Part shown: one piece after another, positions 1 through 61,511 of the stretch
Layout of the letters: the number at the start of each line of letters is the position of its first letter
Position numbering within the stretch: position 1 is the first letter of the stretch
DNA from: Trogon surrucura
Taxonomy: Eukaryota > Chordata > Aves > Trogoniformes > Trogonidae
Direction: 5' to 3'
DNA: 64,000 nucleotides
Assembly (NCBI GenBank): GCA_020746105.1
Contig: CM036632.1
Location: forward strand, 4,030,001-4,094,000
Made by a program: the position numbers and the translations under genes
The notes under the pieces: model-generated
The model's database searches: none
Told to the model about the DNA's origin: nothing
Seen by the model: the letters and a program-made list of their open reading frames with translations, nothing else

Positions 1-270
1 TGGTCATTAATCAGGAATTCTTCGCTCAGTTCCCAAGCTGTTTCCCCGGGGATCTCCTTGTCAGGACCCCCACCGTCCTCAGCTCCCCCCCCCGCGACGG
101 ACGGCAACTCTTTCCTTGCAGACAAGGGGGCTGGGGTGGGCAAGGTCCCTGTTTTTTTTTTTAACTGTCCCCCCCCATCGCTGAATAAATCCCCCAGGAT
201 TAACCAGAATAAATCCCAGCAGGACCACCCCCTCTTTTTGCCTTCGAATCCCACCTCTGCCCCCACAGGA

Positions 271-293
271 TTTTTTTTTTTTTTTTTTTTTTT
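271..293 (+). repeat. Poly-T tract (23 bases)
   Basis: An uninterrupted run of T directly follows a short C-rich stretch. It is a plain mononucleotide repeat. Confidence 0.9.
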
Positions 294-346
294 GTGGGGT
301 TAGGACCCCACTGTCAGCTCCAATTCTTCTTTTAACACGGGGGGGG

Positions 347-353
347 TATAAAA
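347..353 (+). promoter_or_regulatory. TATA-like box
   Basis: TATAAAA follows a G run and is followed about 25-30 bases later by CpG-rich sequence. It fits a TATA box by motif only. No exon or donor site that I can tie to it lies downstream, so this is a weak candidate. Confidence 0.2.
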
Positions 354-1449
354 TCAGGGCAAAGCTTCGCCGGCGCGTCGGAGATCGTTGCCGTCCGTGG
401 TTTTAATGTGATTTATGCCTGGTTTTCTAAATCCAGCTGCTGACTGCACGCTTTAAATTTAGCTCCAAAAACACCCTGAAAAACATGAAGTAAACACGTT
501 AAAAACTGCCGGGGCTGCAGATGGAGATGCATGGGGGGGGGGTTTGATTTATTTGGGGGGAGGACCTTGGGGCAGGATGGGGTTCCCAGTGGGGTGCAAA
601 ACTGAGCGCTGGGTTTGTGATGAACAGTGGAGTGTGTGCCCCCCCTCAAGAAAAAAAGCACCAAAACACACTTTGGCAGCCCCCCCCCGCCCAAAACGGA
701 AGATGCATTTGGTGGGGGGGGAATCAGTTTGCTTTGCCTCCCAAATCTCCAGGCAGGATCCCCCTCCCCGAAATCCCAGCTGTGCCCCCCCTCCCCTCCA
801 TCCTCCCCCTCGTCCTACCTGCATCCCTGGGGCAGGGGTGGAGGAGAAAAGAAATGGGGAAAAAAAATTAAAAAAAGGAAAAAAAAAAAAGGAGAAAAAG
901 TGTGGGGGAAAAAAAAAGAAAAATAAGGGGAAAGAAGAGCAGGGCAGAGCTGGAGGGCGCAGGGCGGGCGGGGGTGTCCCCCCCGCTCCGTGGGAACCTG
1001 CCGGGAGCCCGGGGGGGGGGCAACGCTGAGCAAGCGCTGCTCGGGGGGACACCCCCCACAATATTTTTTTTTTTTTAATAAAAGGGTATTTTTGGAGAAA
1101 GCGGTGAGTGCGGGAAAGCCGTGCGGGCAAAAAAACCGCGAGAGCCGCCACCCCCCGACTTCCCCGGGGGGCTCAGTCCGGGCCCCCCCCCCCCCCCGCT
1201 TCATTGCGGTTATCCCCCCCCCCCTTTTCCCGAAAGAACGTGGAAAAAAATTGGGGGGAAAAAAAAAAGGAGGGGGGGGCGCGTTGATGTGGAAAATGGT
1301 GGGAAAACGGCGCCCGCCCCCAGCGCAGCCGCAGCACCGAGGGGAAAAAAAAATCATAACAAAAAATCTGTGTATATCGAGATATGGGGGGAGGTTTTTT
1401 TTTTGGGGGGGTGCGGCTCGGTGCTTTGCAGCAGCGGGGTTGCTGCTAC

Positions 1450-1457
1450 AAGATGGC
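1450..1457 (+). promoter_or_regulatory. YY1-type site AAGATGGC
   Basis: The core AAGATGGC sits in a CpG-rich context just before a GGA repeat. YY1 sites of this kind often lie just downstream of start sites of TATA-less promoters. The motif is seen; its function is inferred. Confidence 0.3.
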
Positions 1458-1465
1458 TCCTGGTA

Positions 1466-1507
1466 GGGAGAGGGAGGAGGAGGAGGAGGAGAAGAAGGAG
1501 GAGGAAG
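1466..1507 (+). repeat. GGA-rich purine repeat
   Basis: The stretch is built of GGA and GAA triplets with almost no pyrimidines. It is a plain imperfect microsatellite and could form triplex or quadruplex structures. Confidence 0.75.
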
Positions 1508-1564
1508 GGCCGGAGCCGCGGGGGGAAGGGGGGGGGACAGCCCGGCCCCCCCCCGCCACGCCCG

Positions 1565-1715
1565 GGGTTTTTATGAGCATTTCGCTGATTTATGGCATTG
1601 CCAACCCCCCGTCCCGGGGACAGCGGCCGGGAGGTCCGGGCGTGAAGGCATTAAACATTTATAAAATATGCTTTTAAAGCCACATAAAAGCGATCAAGCC
1701 ATTAATATCTTTTTT
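1565..1715 (+). promoter_or_regulatory. AT-rich island with homeobox-like motifs
   Basis: This is an AT-rich patch inside a very GC-rich region. It contains TTTATGAG, TTTATGGC, ATAAAATATG, CATAAAAG and ATTAATAT. TTTATGGC and CATAAA match the binding core of caudal-type (CDX) homeobox factors. The clustering suggests a conserved regulatory element, but this is motif evidence only. Confidence 0.2.
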
Positions 1716-1885
1716 TTTTTTCCTTCTCCCCCCCTTTTTTTTTAATGTTTACTAAAGAAGACGGGTTAAAAAAGAAAACAAAAAAATCAAAAAAAAGCGT
1801 CCTCTTGGAAGCACGGGGGTTTGAGCCCTCGCCTCTGACGCAGCCGGCTTTTGCTCTTCGATATAAATAAAAACATATTTTTATT

Positions 1886-1906
1886 CCCCCCCCCCCCCCC
1901 CCCCCC
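1886..1906 (+). repeat. Poly-C tract (21 bases)
   Basis: An uninterrupted C run follows an AT-rich stretch. It is one of several C runs in the first 9 kb. Confidence 0.9.
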
Positions 1907-2292
1907 TCCGCGTTAAGCGCCTTTCGGAGCGTGAGAGCTCGCCGAGGAACGCGCCGCCGTTTTGCTGAAAACCATTAAAAATAAAGGAGGAAAGTGCCGG
2001 GCGAAGGGGGGGTGTCCCGGGGGGGCCGCGGGGCTCCGGCCGCCCCTTTTTTGGGGCCGTTTCTCCCGTTTTCTGGACGCGACGGGCGCCTCGAAACTCT
2101 CCCCCCCCACCACCCCATACATGTAGAGGGGGGGAACCGAGTTTATTATTATTTTTTTAAATTTATACCGGGATTAGATATTCTCCTCCCCCCTCCTTTT
2201 CGTTATAAAAGCCGATTTTATTTTAATTAAAGAAAAGCGGTGGATTGGGAGGCTTGGGGGGGGGGGCAGTTGGCACCCACAGGGTGTCCGCG

Positions 2293-2311
2293 CCCCCCCC
2301 CCCCCCCCCCC
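2293..2311 (+). repeat. Poly-C tract (19 bases)
   Basis: An uninterrupted C run in the CpG-rich upstream region. Runs this long are hard to sequence, so the true length is uncertain. Confidence 0.9.
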
Positions 2312-3039
2312 AGCGGGGCACAGGGCTGGGTGCAAAAGGGAAAAATAAATTTAAGGAAAAAAAACAAAGTAAAAAGTAAAAGTTGGGCTGGACGGCAGCG
2401 AAGAACCTAAGCCCGGGGGGGGGCCGCGGCTTGTCCCGCCCGTCCCTCGCGTTAAACGCAGCCGGAGAAAACGCAGTTTGGGTTAAAGGAGGAGGAGGGG
2501 GGGGTGCGTGTGGTGTCTCCTCCCCCGGCCTTCCTTTTCACCCTATTTTTAAATTTTTGGGGGGAGGCGGGGCGGGGCCCTCAGGGAGGGAAGGGGATCC
2601 TCCCCTCGCTCCCCCGCCTCCAGCCTCTCCCCCCCCATCTCTCTCTCTCTCTCTCAAAGGCCGCTTTGTCCGCGGCGGGGCCGTGGGAGAGGGCCCGGCG
2701 GCACTTCCCCCTCAGCCCTTCAGGAGCGCGGAGGGGGGGGGCTCACGTCGCTCAGGCCGGGGGAAAAAGAATTAAACCTCACAGATAATAAAGAGCAGAG
2801 GGGGTCGTGGGGCGGTCTCCCCCCCCCTCCCCATTTCACTCACACACACCCCCCCCCAGAGCGGGGAGGGGGCGAACCCGCGGCCGCTTCCCCCACCAAC
2901 CGCCGCCAGCTCCGAGCGGGAGAGTTGAGGGGAGAGAATGGGGGGGGGGGGGGGGCCTGGAAACGGCGGCGGGAGCGCCTCACCGCTGGGGGCGGGGGTG
3001 GGGGAGCGGGGGGCCTGGAAACCGCCGCCTGTTTACCCG

Positions 3040-3330
3040 CGGCTGACTGGCAGGCCGATCCACCAATGGAGCGGCGCGGAAGGGCGGCGGGCCCACCCCG
3101 GTCTCGCGGAGAACAATGCGTGTTTCATGGCCCCGGCGCCGCCGTTTTTTTCCCCCCTCCTCCCCTCGTTGTTTTTTTTTTTTTTCCCTCCTCCCGCCTC
3201 ACGCTCCAATTTTTTTTACAAAAATTTTTTTTTCCTCAAATTTTTTTTTTTTTTTTTTTTTTTAAGCGCCGCCGAGCCGCGCGCGGGGCCGGGCGCGGGG
3301 CGGGGAGGGGGGGGGCGGGCGGAGGAGGAG
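3040..3330 (+). promoter_or_regulatory. TNRC18 core promoter / CpG island
   Basis: A CCAAT box in the NF-Y-like context ACCAATGG lies at 3062-3069. GC boxes (GGGGCGGG type) follow at about 3297-3318, just before the GC-rich first exon. There is no TATA box at a suitable distance. The composition and motifs fit a TATA-less CpG-island promoter. The exact start site cannot be read from sequence. Confidence 0.5.
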
Positions 3331-3339
3331 GAGGAGGCG

Positions 3340-3420
3340 ATGCTGCAGCTCGGCGGGGCCCCGCTGCTCCATGGCGCGGCCGCCGCTGCCGCCGCCGCCT
3401 CGCTCCCGCCTTACCCCTGA
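3340..3420 (+). other. Upstream ORF 1 in the TNRC18 leader (26 codons)
   Basis: An ATG at 3340 opens a short frame rich in Ala, with a run of eight alanines, ending at a TGA at 3418-3420. It is in the leader only if transcription starts before 3340. The peptide resembles nothing I know; any role would be in translational control. Confidence 0.3.
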
Positions 3421-3497
3421 GGAGCCGAGCGGAGCGGAGCCGGGCGGCGGGCAGGGCGGCGAGCCGGCACCCCCCGCCCCAGCCCCGCACCGCCGCC

Positions 3498-3521
3498 ATG
3501 ACCCTCGACCAGGCGGCCTGA
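3498..3521 (+). other. Upstream ORF 2 in the TNRC18 leader (7 codons)
   Basis: GCCGCC precedes an ATG at 3498, a near-ideal Kozak context on the 5' side. The frame reads MTLDQAA and stops at 3519-3521, ten bases before the exon 1 donor. An initiation site this strong should capture scanning ribosomes and then allow reinitiation. Confidence 0.4.
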
Positions 3522-3531
3522 CCGAGCCCAG

Positions 3532-4757
3532 GTAGGGACCCGCAGCCTTCCCGGGGGGCGTCGCGTCCCCCCCGGCTCGCCCCGAGCCTCCCCCCCCCAT
3601 CCCGGGGCGCTTTTTTTACCTTTTTTTATCCATTTCTCCCCTGTTTTTAACCGTTTTCCTCCTCGTTTTATCCATTTCCACCTCTTTTTACCCATTTTTC
3701 CCCTCAGTTTTTGTAGTTACCAGCCGGCTCGGCGGTGAGACTCGCCCCCGTTCCGCCACGCAGGCAAGACTGAACGTAACGAAATTTTCGCCTAAAAAAA
3801 AAAAAAAAGGCGGTGGGATTTCTTTTTTTTTTTTTTTGTATTATTTTCCTTTTTTTGTTGTTGTTTTGTTAATAATTTCTTGGCCCGGCGGCCCCTCTGC
3901 CCTCCCCCGCGGAGCCGGGCAGGGCGGTGGGACCGGGGCGGAGCGGCGGCTCCCGGGGCTCCGGCAGCGCCGAGGGGAGGGCGGGGAGGGAGGGGGGAGA
4001 AAGAGAAAAAAACCCCACTTTATTCTCCGTAGTGTTTATTATTTCTCGCTATCCCGGTGCAAAACCCCGCAGGCCGGGGGGAAGGAATCTTTATTAGGCT
4101 GCGAGTACGTGTATTTTTTTTTTTATATTAAATATTTTTGTCGCTCTATCGGGAAAGGATACGTGGTTTGTTTTCCCGAGCGGGAGCGGCGGTGGGAATA
4201 AACGAGAGGGGGGGAAAAAACCCCCAACAAAACAACAAACGAACAGGGAAAAAAAAACAAACCAGCCTCTCCCAATTTGGCGGCGGTGAGAAGCACTGGG
4301 AGAAGGGGAAAAAAGGGGGAGAAACGGGGTAGGGGAGCGATGCCGAAGCCCTTTCCCTGCCGGGCGCTGCCGCTTTCGCCGGGGTAGAGCAGCTCCGCGG
4401 AGAGAAGGGGAAAAAAAGAGATTTTTTTTTTGTGTGTGTGTGTGTGTGTATTTTTGTCGGCATTTTTGTGCTTGTTTTCCAGCTCTCCGGAGAGAAATGC
4501 CGTTTCCCCGCCGAAGCCGGGCTGCGGGCTCTCCCCGCCTTTGGGGATGACAATTTTAAAGCTATTTTTTTTTTCCCCAAAAAATTATTTTTAAGCGCTT
4601 TGATTTTTAATTCCCCCCCACCCTTTGCCCCCCGTTTTCTTTGGTTTATTTCTTTCTTTTTTCCCTCCTTTCCCCCGGTCGGGAAGCTGCGGGTGGGTAT
4701 TTTTTTGGGGGGGGGGGTGTTTATTGGGGCTCACCGCACCCCGCTTCTCTCTTGCAG
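3532..4757 (+). other. TNRC18 intron 1
   Basis: The intron starts GTAGGG and ends in a pyrimidine tract plus TTGCAG. It is GC-rich with scattered T and A runs and a (TG)9 repeat at 4431-4449. I see no exon or RNA gene in it. Confidence 0.5.
4431..4449 (+). repeat. (TG)n microsatellite
   Basis: Nine TG units follow a T run inside intron 1. Confidence 0.85.
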
Positions 4758-5035
4758 GCACCGCCGAGAGCTCCGCGCCGGGGCTGGCTCCCTGCACCGC
4801 GCCATGGGACGCTTGGACGCCTTATTTTTGAAGACCGTCTGATTTTTTTTTTTTATTTTTATTATTATTATTATTTTTGTTTTTTCTTTTGGGGGAGGAG
4901 GAGGAGGAGAAGAAGGAGAAGGGGGGGTCGGGGGGCGGGGGGGGGTGGGGGGGGTGGGTGGGGGGGGCAGAGAAAGGCGGTGGCGGGCACCGACGAGCGA
5001 TCCGGGAGACTCCTCGAAGCCCGGCGAGTTGGATG
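4758..5035 (+). other. TNRC18 exon 2, 5' UTR part
   Basis: The acceptor TCTCTCTTGCAG precedes position 4758, and the exon runs without a break into the start codon at 5036. The leader holds an upstream ORF (4804-4842), a T/A-rich stretch with ATT repeats (4842-4880), and an extremely G-rich stretch (4890-4970). The exon start is inferred from the splice signal. Confidence 0.55.
4804..4842 (+). other. Upstream ORF 3 in the TNRC18 leader (12 codons)
   Basis: GCCATGG is an optimal initiation context. The frame reads MGRLDALFLKTV and stops at 4840-4842, 193 bases before the main start. If the mRNA contains this exon, this uORF should restrain main-frame translation. Confidence 0.45.
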
Positions 5036-57850
<52,815 letters not shown>

Positions 57851-59985
57851 CCGCCCAGGGGACACGTACCACCCCCTGGGAAGGGACGGGACAAACCTGA
57901 GGACGTGCCTGTTCAGACGACATGATTGTTTCTTTCAATGCTCATGACTTCTGTGTCACACTACAGACAGGAGAGCGCGAGAGACACGAGGAGGAAGGAG
58001 AGGGCTGAAGAAAGGGGTTGAGGAAGCAGTGACAGGACTTGAGGAAGAGGCCTTTGGGGCAGGGTGGTGGTGCTTGAACCCCAAAGGCTCTTCTGGAAGT
58101 GGCTTTAGGTAAGGTGACACTTGACCAACCCTTCCTCCTTTTTGGTCCAGGAAAGCACATGGGTCTCGTGATCATTTCACCAGCGGGACCCCCCCGGCAG
58201 GAGGGATCCCTTTTGTGTCATTTGCTCCATCAGTAACTCAGAAGCCGCCCGTGTGTGGAAGGACACCCGCTGGCCTTCTGCCTACGCTCCTTTCCGTCCT
58301 TATATCCCCTTTCCCGCTTAGTTCCGCATGACCCTTTAGGAAGGACAGGGTGAAAGAGAAAGGAGATGAGTCTCTCTCAGCGCCTCGTCTCGATGCTCTC
58401 AGCGCCTTTTCACAGTTCCCTTTCCCTGGAGGCCCCTGGCTGGTGGCGCAGAGCTCGGAGGGGCAGAGCTGGCCCCAGCAGTGAGGTGACACAAGAACTC
58501 CTCCGGGTTGGGAGGAGCCAGGTGGAAGAAGAACCAACCTCCCCCCTCTGGGCTGGTGCCTTCCCGCTACCTTGAACAAACAGTCTGAACCCACTTGCCC
58601 TGTCGCTCTGTGTCCCCCCTGCCCTGGAGAGGCACTGGAGGGAGCAGGCGCATGGCGAGGGGGTGACACTTGGCGAACAAAGAACTCGTCTTGGAGCGTG
58701 CGGCGAAGGGGAGCAGGAGATGATTGGGAAAAGCTGCTGCGCGGGGCTTGGAGCAGAGACCGCAGGCCATTGGGTTTTGGCATCACTCGCCCATCTACCC
58801 CCACCGTGCCGTGCCCGAGCAGGGACGTGGAGGTGCTGGGAAGCCCCTCGACCATCGTTTGAAGGGAATGGGGACAGTGTGAAGCCTGGCCGTGCCCGCC
58901 CGTGATGTTTCTGCAGCCTCGGGGAAGGGACCGTTGCGCTCGCTCCATTCAGCCGCCTCCCTCCACGGCGCTGCCCCTCTCGCTCCTGTGGCATCGCTGC
59001 CACCGCCCCAGGGTTGCGCCAGGCCGGAGGAGACAACAGAGGAGAACCACAGCAACGATGCAACATCCTTGCACTTAAAAAAAACCCCAACAAACCCACA
59101 AAAACCCACCTCCAAGAGACGCACTGACCCTTGCAACTCTCGACTCGCACTACAGATGGCCAGGACGCGGAGCGACCGCCCGGGCTCCGGTGGGGAGACG
59201 CTTAAGACGAGGACAGATTGGAACCTCTCCACCCGAGGATGGGCTGGGAGCCAGAGGCTGGGGCTCGGGGGGCAGAGGGACACCCCCACAAAGTTCCCCC
59301 CTCATCCTTTTTTGACGAACCACATGGTGCTGAACTCGTACCAACCTCCACCCCCTCCGCGGGCCACCGGCGCCTCACCACGGCAGATAGTGACGGTTCT
59401 AGCCTGTACAGTTTTAATGTACCAAAAGACTCTTTAGCCCTCCTGTATTATAAGTCTTTAAATGGATTCAACTTTTTAATTATAAATATAAATATAAATA
59501 TATATATATAAATATAAACTTTTTAAAACTGTGAAAAAAAAAAATTATGAAATTATAAAAAAAAAAAAAGGAAAAACACCCCCACAAAACACAAAACCAA
59601 CGACAGAAATGAACACAGTCTGACGTTTAGAATATTATTTTTTATTTCCTGTTGGATTGTGATTGTAAATGATCTGGGAACAGGCACACACCCCCCCCCC
59701 CCCACGTTCAAAGTGTACTGTACTTCTAGAAGCAAATTGTGTGAGCATATTTTAAAGAGCGAGAGAGCGCGCGAGAGAGATTTTATGCTAATGTTAAATA
59801 GAAAGCACTTAAAACCCACTGCCTTCTATGGAACACAAGGATATTTCAGACAATCGAGAGGAAAGGAGAGCCAGGTTTTTGTCTTTTTTTTTTTGTTTTG
59901 TTCCGTTTCGTTTTATGTTTTGTTTAAAACAATTTTTTTGGCATTCTGTTTGTTGGAGAACTCCGTGTGATCTTTTTTCATAAAA
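57851..59985 (+). other. TNRC18: TNRC18 3' UTR (end approximate)
   Basis: No coding sequence follows the stop. A very AU-rich stretch at 59478-59520 contains overlapping TATAAA-like signals, and a CATAAA variant lies at 59980-59985 beside an A run. Either could mark the mRNA end. A GAGA repeat lies at 59759-59780 and a C run near 59691-59702. Confidence 0.5.
59478..59520 (+). repeat. TNRC18: AU-rich stretch of the TNRC18 3' UTR
   Basis: Repeated AAATAT and (TA)n units form a low-complexity patch. It may serve as a poly(A) signal region or as an AU-rich stability element. Only its composition is seen. Confidence 0.55.
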
Positions 59986-61368
59986 AAAAAAAAAAATTAA
60001 TTGAAAAAAAAAAAAATCAAAAAAACAAACCAACCCGGCGGAGCATCTTTCTTTGTCTTGTCCTGACTCGTGGAAGTTTCTCTCCCGTTGGTGGCAACAG
60101 TCGCTGTTTGGCTCGGCCTGTACCTCGGCTTTGGGGACAGAAGCCGCGGGGCTTCTCGGGGACACCCCCTCTGTCACCCCCGGGGGTGGCACTGATGGAC
60201 GAGGGGGGCCCTGGAGCAGAGGTCTCTGTTCCCTGGAGCCTGTGGGGCAGGAGGCAGTGTCTTCACGCTGACTCTGTACCCCGAGCCCTGCAGGGCTGAG
60301 GTTTTGAGGACGAAATGCTGGATTCGCTGGGTTTTGGGTGAGGTGCAGCCAGTCCCAAAAAGCAGCGGCCTCCAGCGTTGGCGCCTTCTCCAGACGGTTT
60401 CTGCTCTGCTCAGCCCGGTCCTTTTCCCGTTTGTGACCCGGCGGGGGTTTTGACGGGATGTGGTGACAAGTCCAGCCGGCCCAGGCGCCAGAGGGGACCC
60501 TGGAGATGGGGAGCAGCACAAGGGGCACCCCGAGACCCCACAGGACATGCTGTGTGTGTTCACCAGCCTGGCCCAACGGCCACGTGCCCGCAGTCCTGGG
60601 GCCGTGCCAGTGGCACCATCACAAGGATATTTAATGGCATCATTTCTGTCCCTTTTGGTAGATCTTGGAGCTCAGCAGTGGCCTGTGGGTGGCATCTGCA
60701 GTGCTGTGGCCTCAAGATCCTCCTCTGGCCCATTGCGGTTGGGCAGACCCACACTGTGGGGTGGGGGTGGCAAGACCCTGCCTCTCTCGCAGGTAGATGG
60801 GGAGGGGGGGGCAAACCCAAGATAAAACCAAAATAATAATTTAGTTTTAAAAAACAGGAGTGAGTTGGATTCTTTCAAGCAGCGTTGGTGTATTCGGGAA
60901 TGGGAGGGGGTTAGGAGGATGGGAATCGTGATTTCAAGCCATTCGAGGTGAAATCCTGCAGCACCGTCAGTGACAGCTGAGACCCACCTTCCCAGAGCCA
61001 GCGAGGACGGCAGGAGCACTTCTCCTCTTGCTCCTCTTCCTCACCTGGCCCCCCCTCCATCACTCACCTCCCCACTGCTGGTTCTGTTCCCTTTGGGGTT
61101 TGGCAGTATTCTCTTCCTCCTGGCAAAGGCTTGGCTCAAACAGAAAACCATCCCCGTGGGGTAGGGGGGATGTCACCCCAAAAAGTGGGTACCGTGGGTT
61201 GTGTTGGGATGTTACGGCCCCGTGGCAACGGGCTGCCAGTCCCTGTCCTCCCTAGGATGTCCTTCTGGCTCCTGGCTCCCTCCCTGGGGAGGGCCATGGG
61301 TCAAGCAGGGTGGTGGGGCTGTGGTGGGAAGCGGGTCCCATCTCACCCCCGTCGCCGCGCTCTGGGGC
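59986..61368 (-). other. Gap between convergent genes, including the SLC29A4 3' UTR
   Basis: The minus strand here should be the SLC29A4 3' UTR, since its stop is at 61369-61371. An ATTAAA on the minus strand (60635-60630) is a candidate poly(A) signal, giving a 3' UTR of about 0.75 kb. A minus-strand AATAAA at 59646-59641 would instead make it overlap the TNRC18 3' UTR. No gene is seen in the gap. Confidence 0.45.
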
Positions 61369-61511
61369 TCAGTACCCCGACGTAAAGGAGCCGTTGGAGG
61401 TTTCAGTGTAGAAACAAGTGCTGTGGGATGTACTGGTGAGGCTGTAGGCAAAATACGCCACGGCCGAGCCCAACGTCAAGCCTGTCATGTAGGACACGGT
61501 CATGGTGTTCC
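61369..61511 (-). CDS. SLC29A4: SLC29A4 last coding exon
   Basis: The exon encodes NTMTVSYMTGLTLGSAVAYF, the last transmembrane helix, then AYSLTSTSHSTCFYTETSNG and SFTSGY before a TGA. Mammalian PMAT ends with a similar tail (SNGS type). The acceptor is CCCACAG, phase 1 in. The helix Gly/Ser-rich pattern is typical of ENT helix 11. Confidence 0.95.

Larger units (their letters stand above)
1..3262. other. GC-rich upstream region of TNRC18
   Basis: I see no convincing exon here. The stretch is CpG-rich and broken by long homopolymers (T, A, C and G runs of 8 to 23 bases) and purine-rich simple repeats. The open frames present are low-complexity Gly/Pro/Lys/Phe strings produced by those tracts and resemble no protein. 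It most likely holds the distal promoter of TNRC18. Possible sites are listed separately: a TATA-like box, a YY1-type motif, a CCAAT box and an AT-rich island. Non-coding exons of another transcript cannot be excluded. Confidence 0.5.
3263..3531 (+). other. TNRC18 exon 1 (5' UTR, start approximate)
   Basis: This GC-rich segment ends in a good splice donor, CCCAG|GTAGGG, at 3531/3532. It has no frame continuing into the TNRC18 coding sequence, so it is taken as a non-coding first exon. The 5' limit is set arbitrarily at the end of a T run. Two small upstream ORFs lie inside it (3340-3420 and 3498-3521). Transcript data are needed to confirm both ends. Confidence 0.5.

Noticed and set aside
549-1357. 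Open frames on both strands in the upstream region
   Set aside because: They are strings of Phe, Lys, Gly and Pro made by homopolymers and do not resemble any protein.
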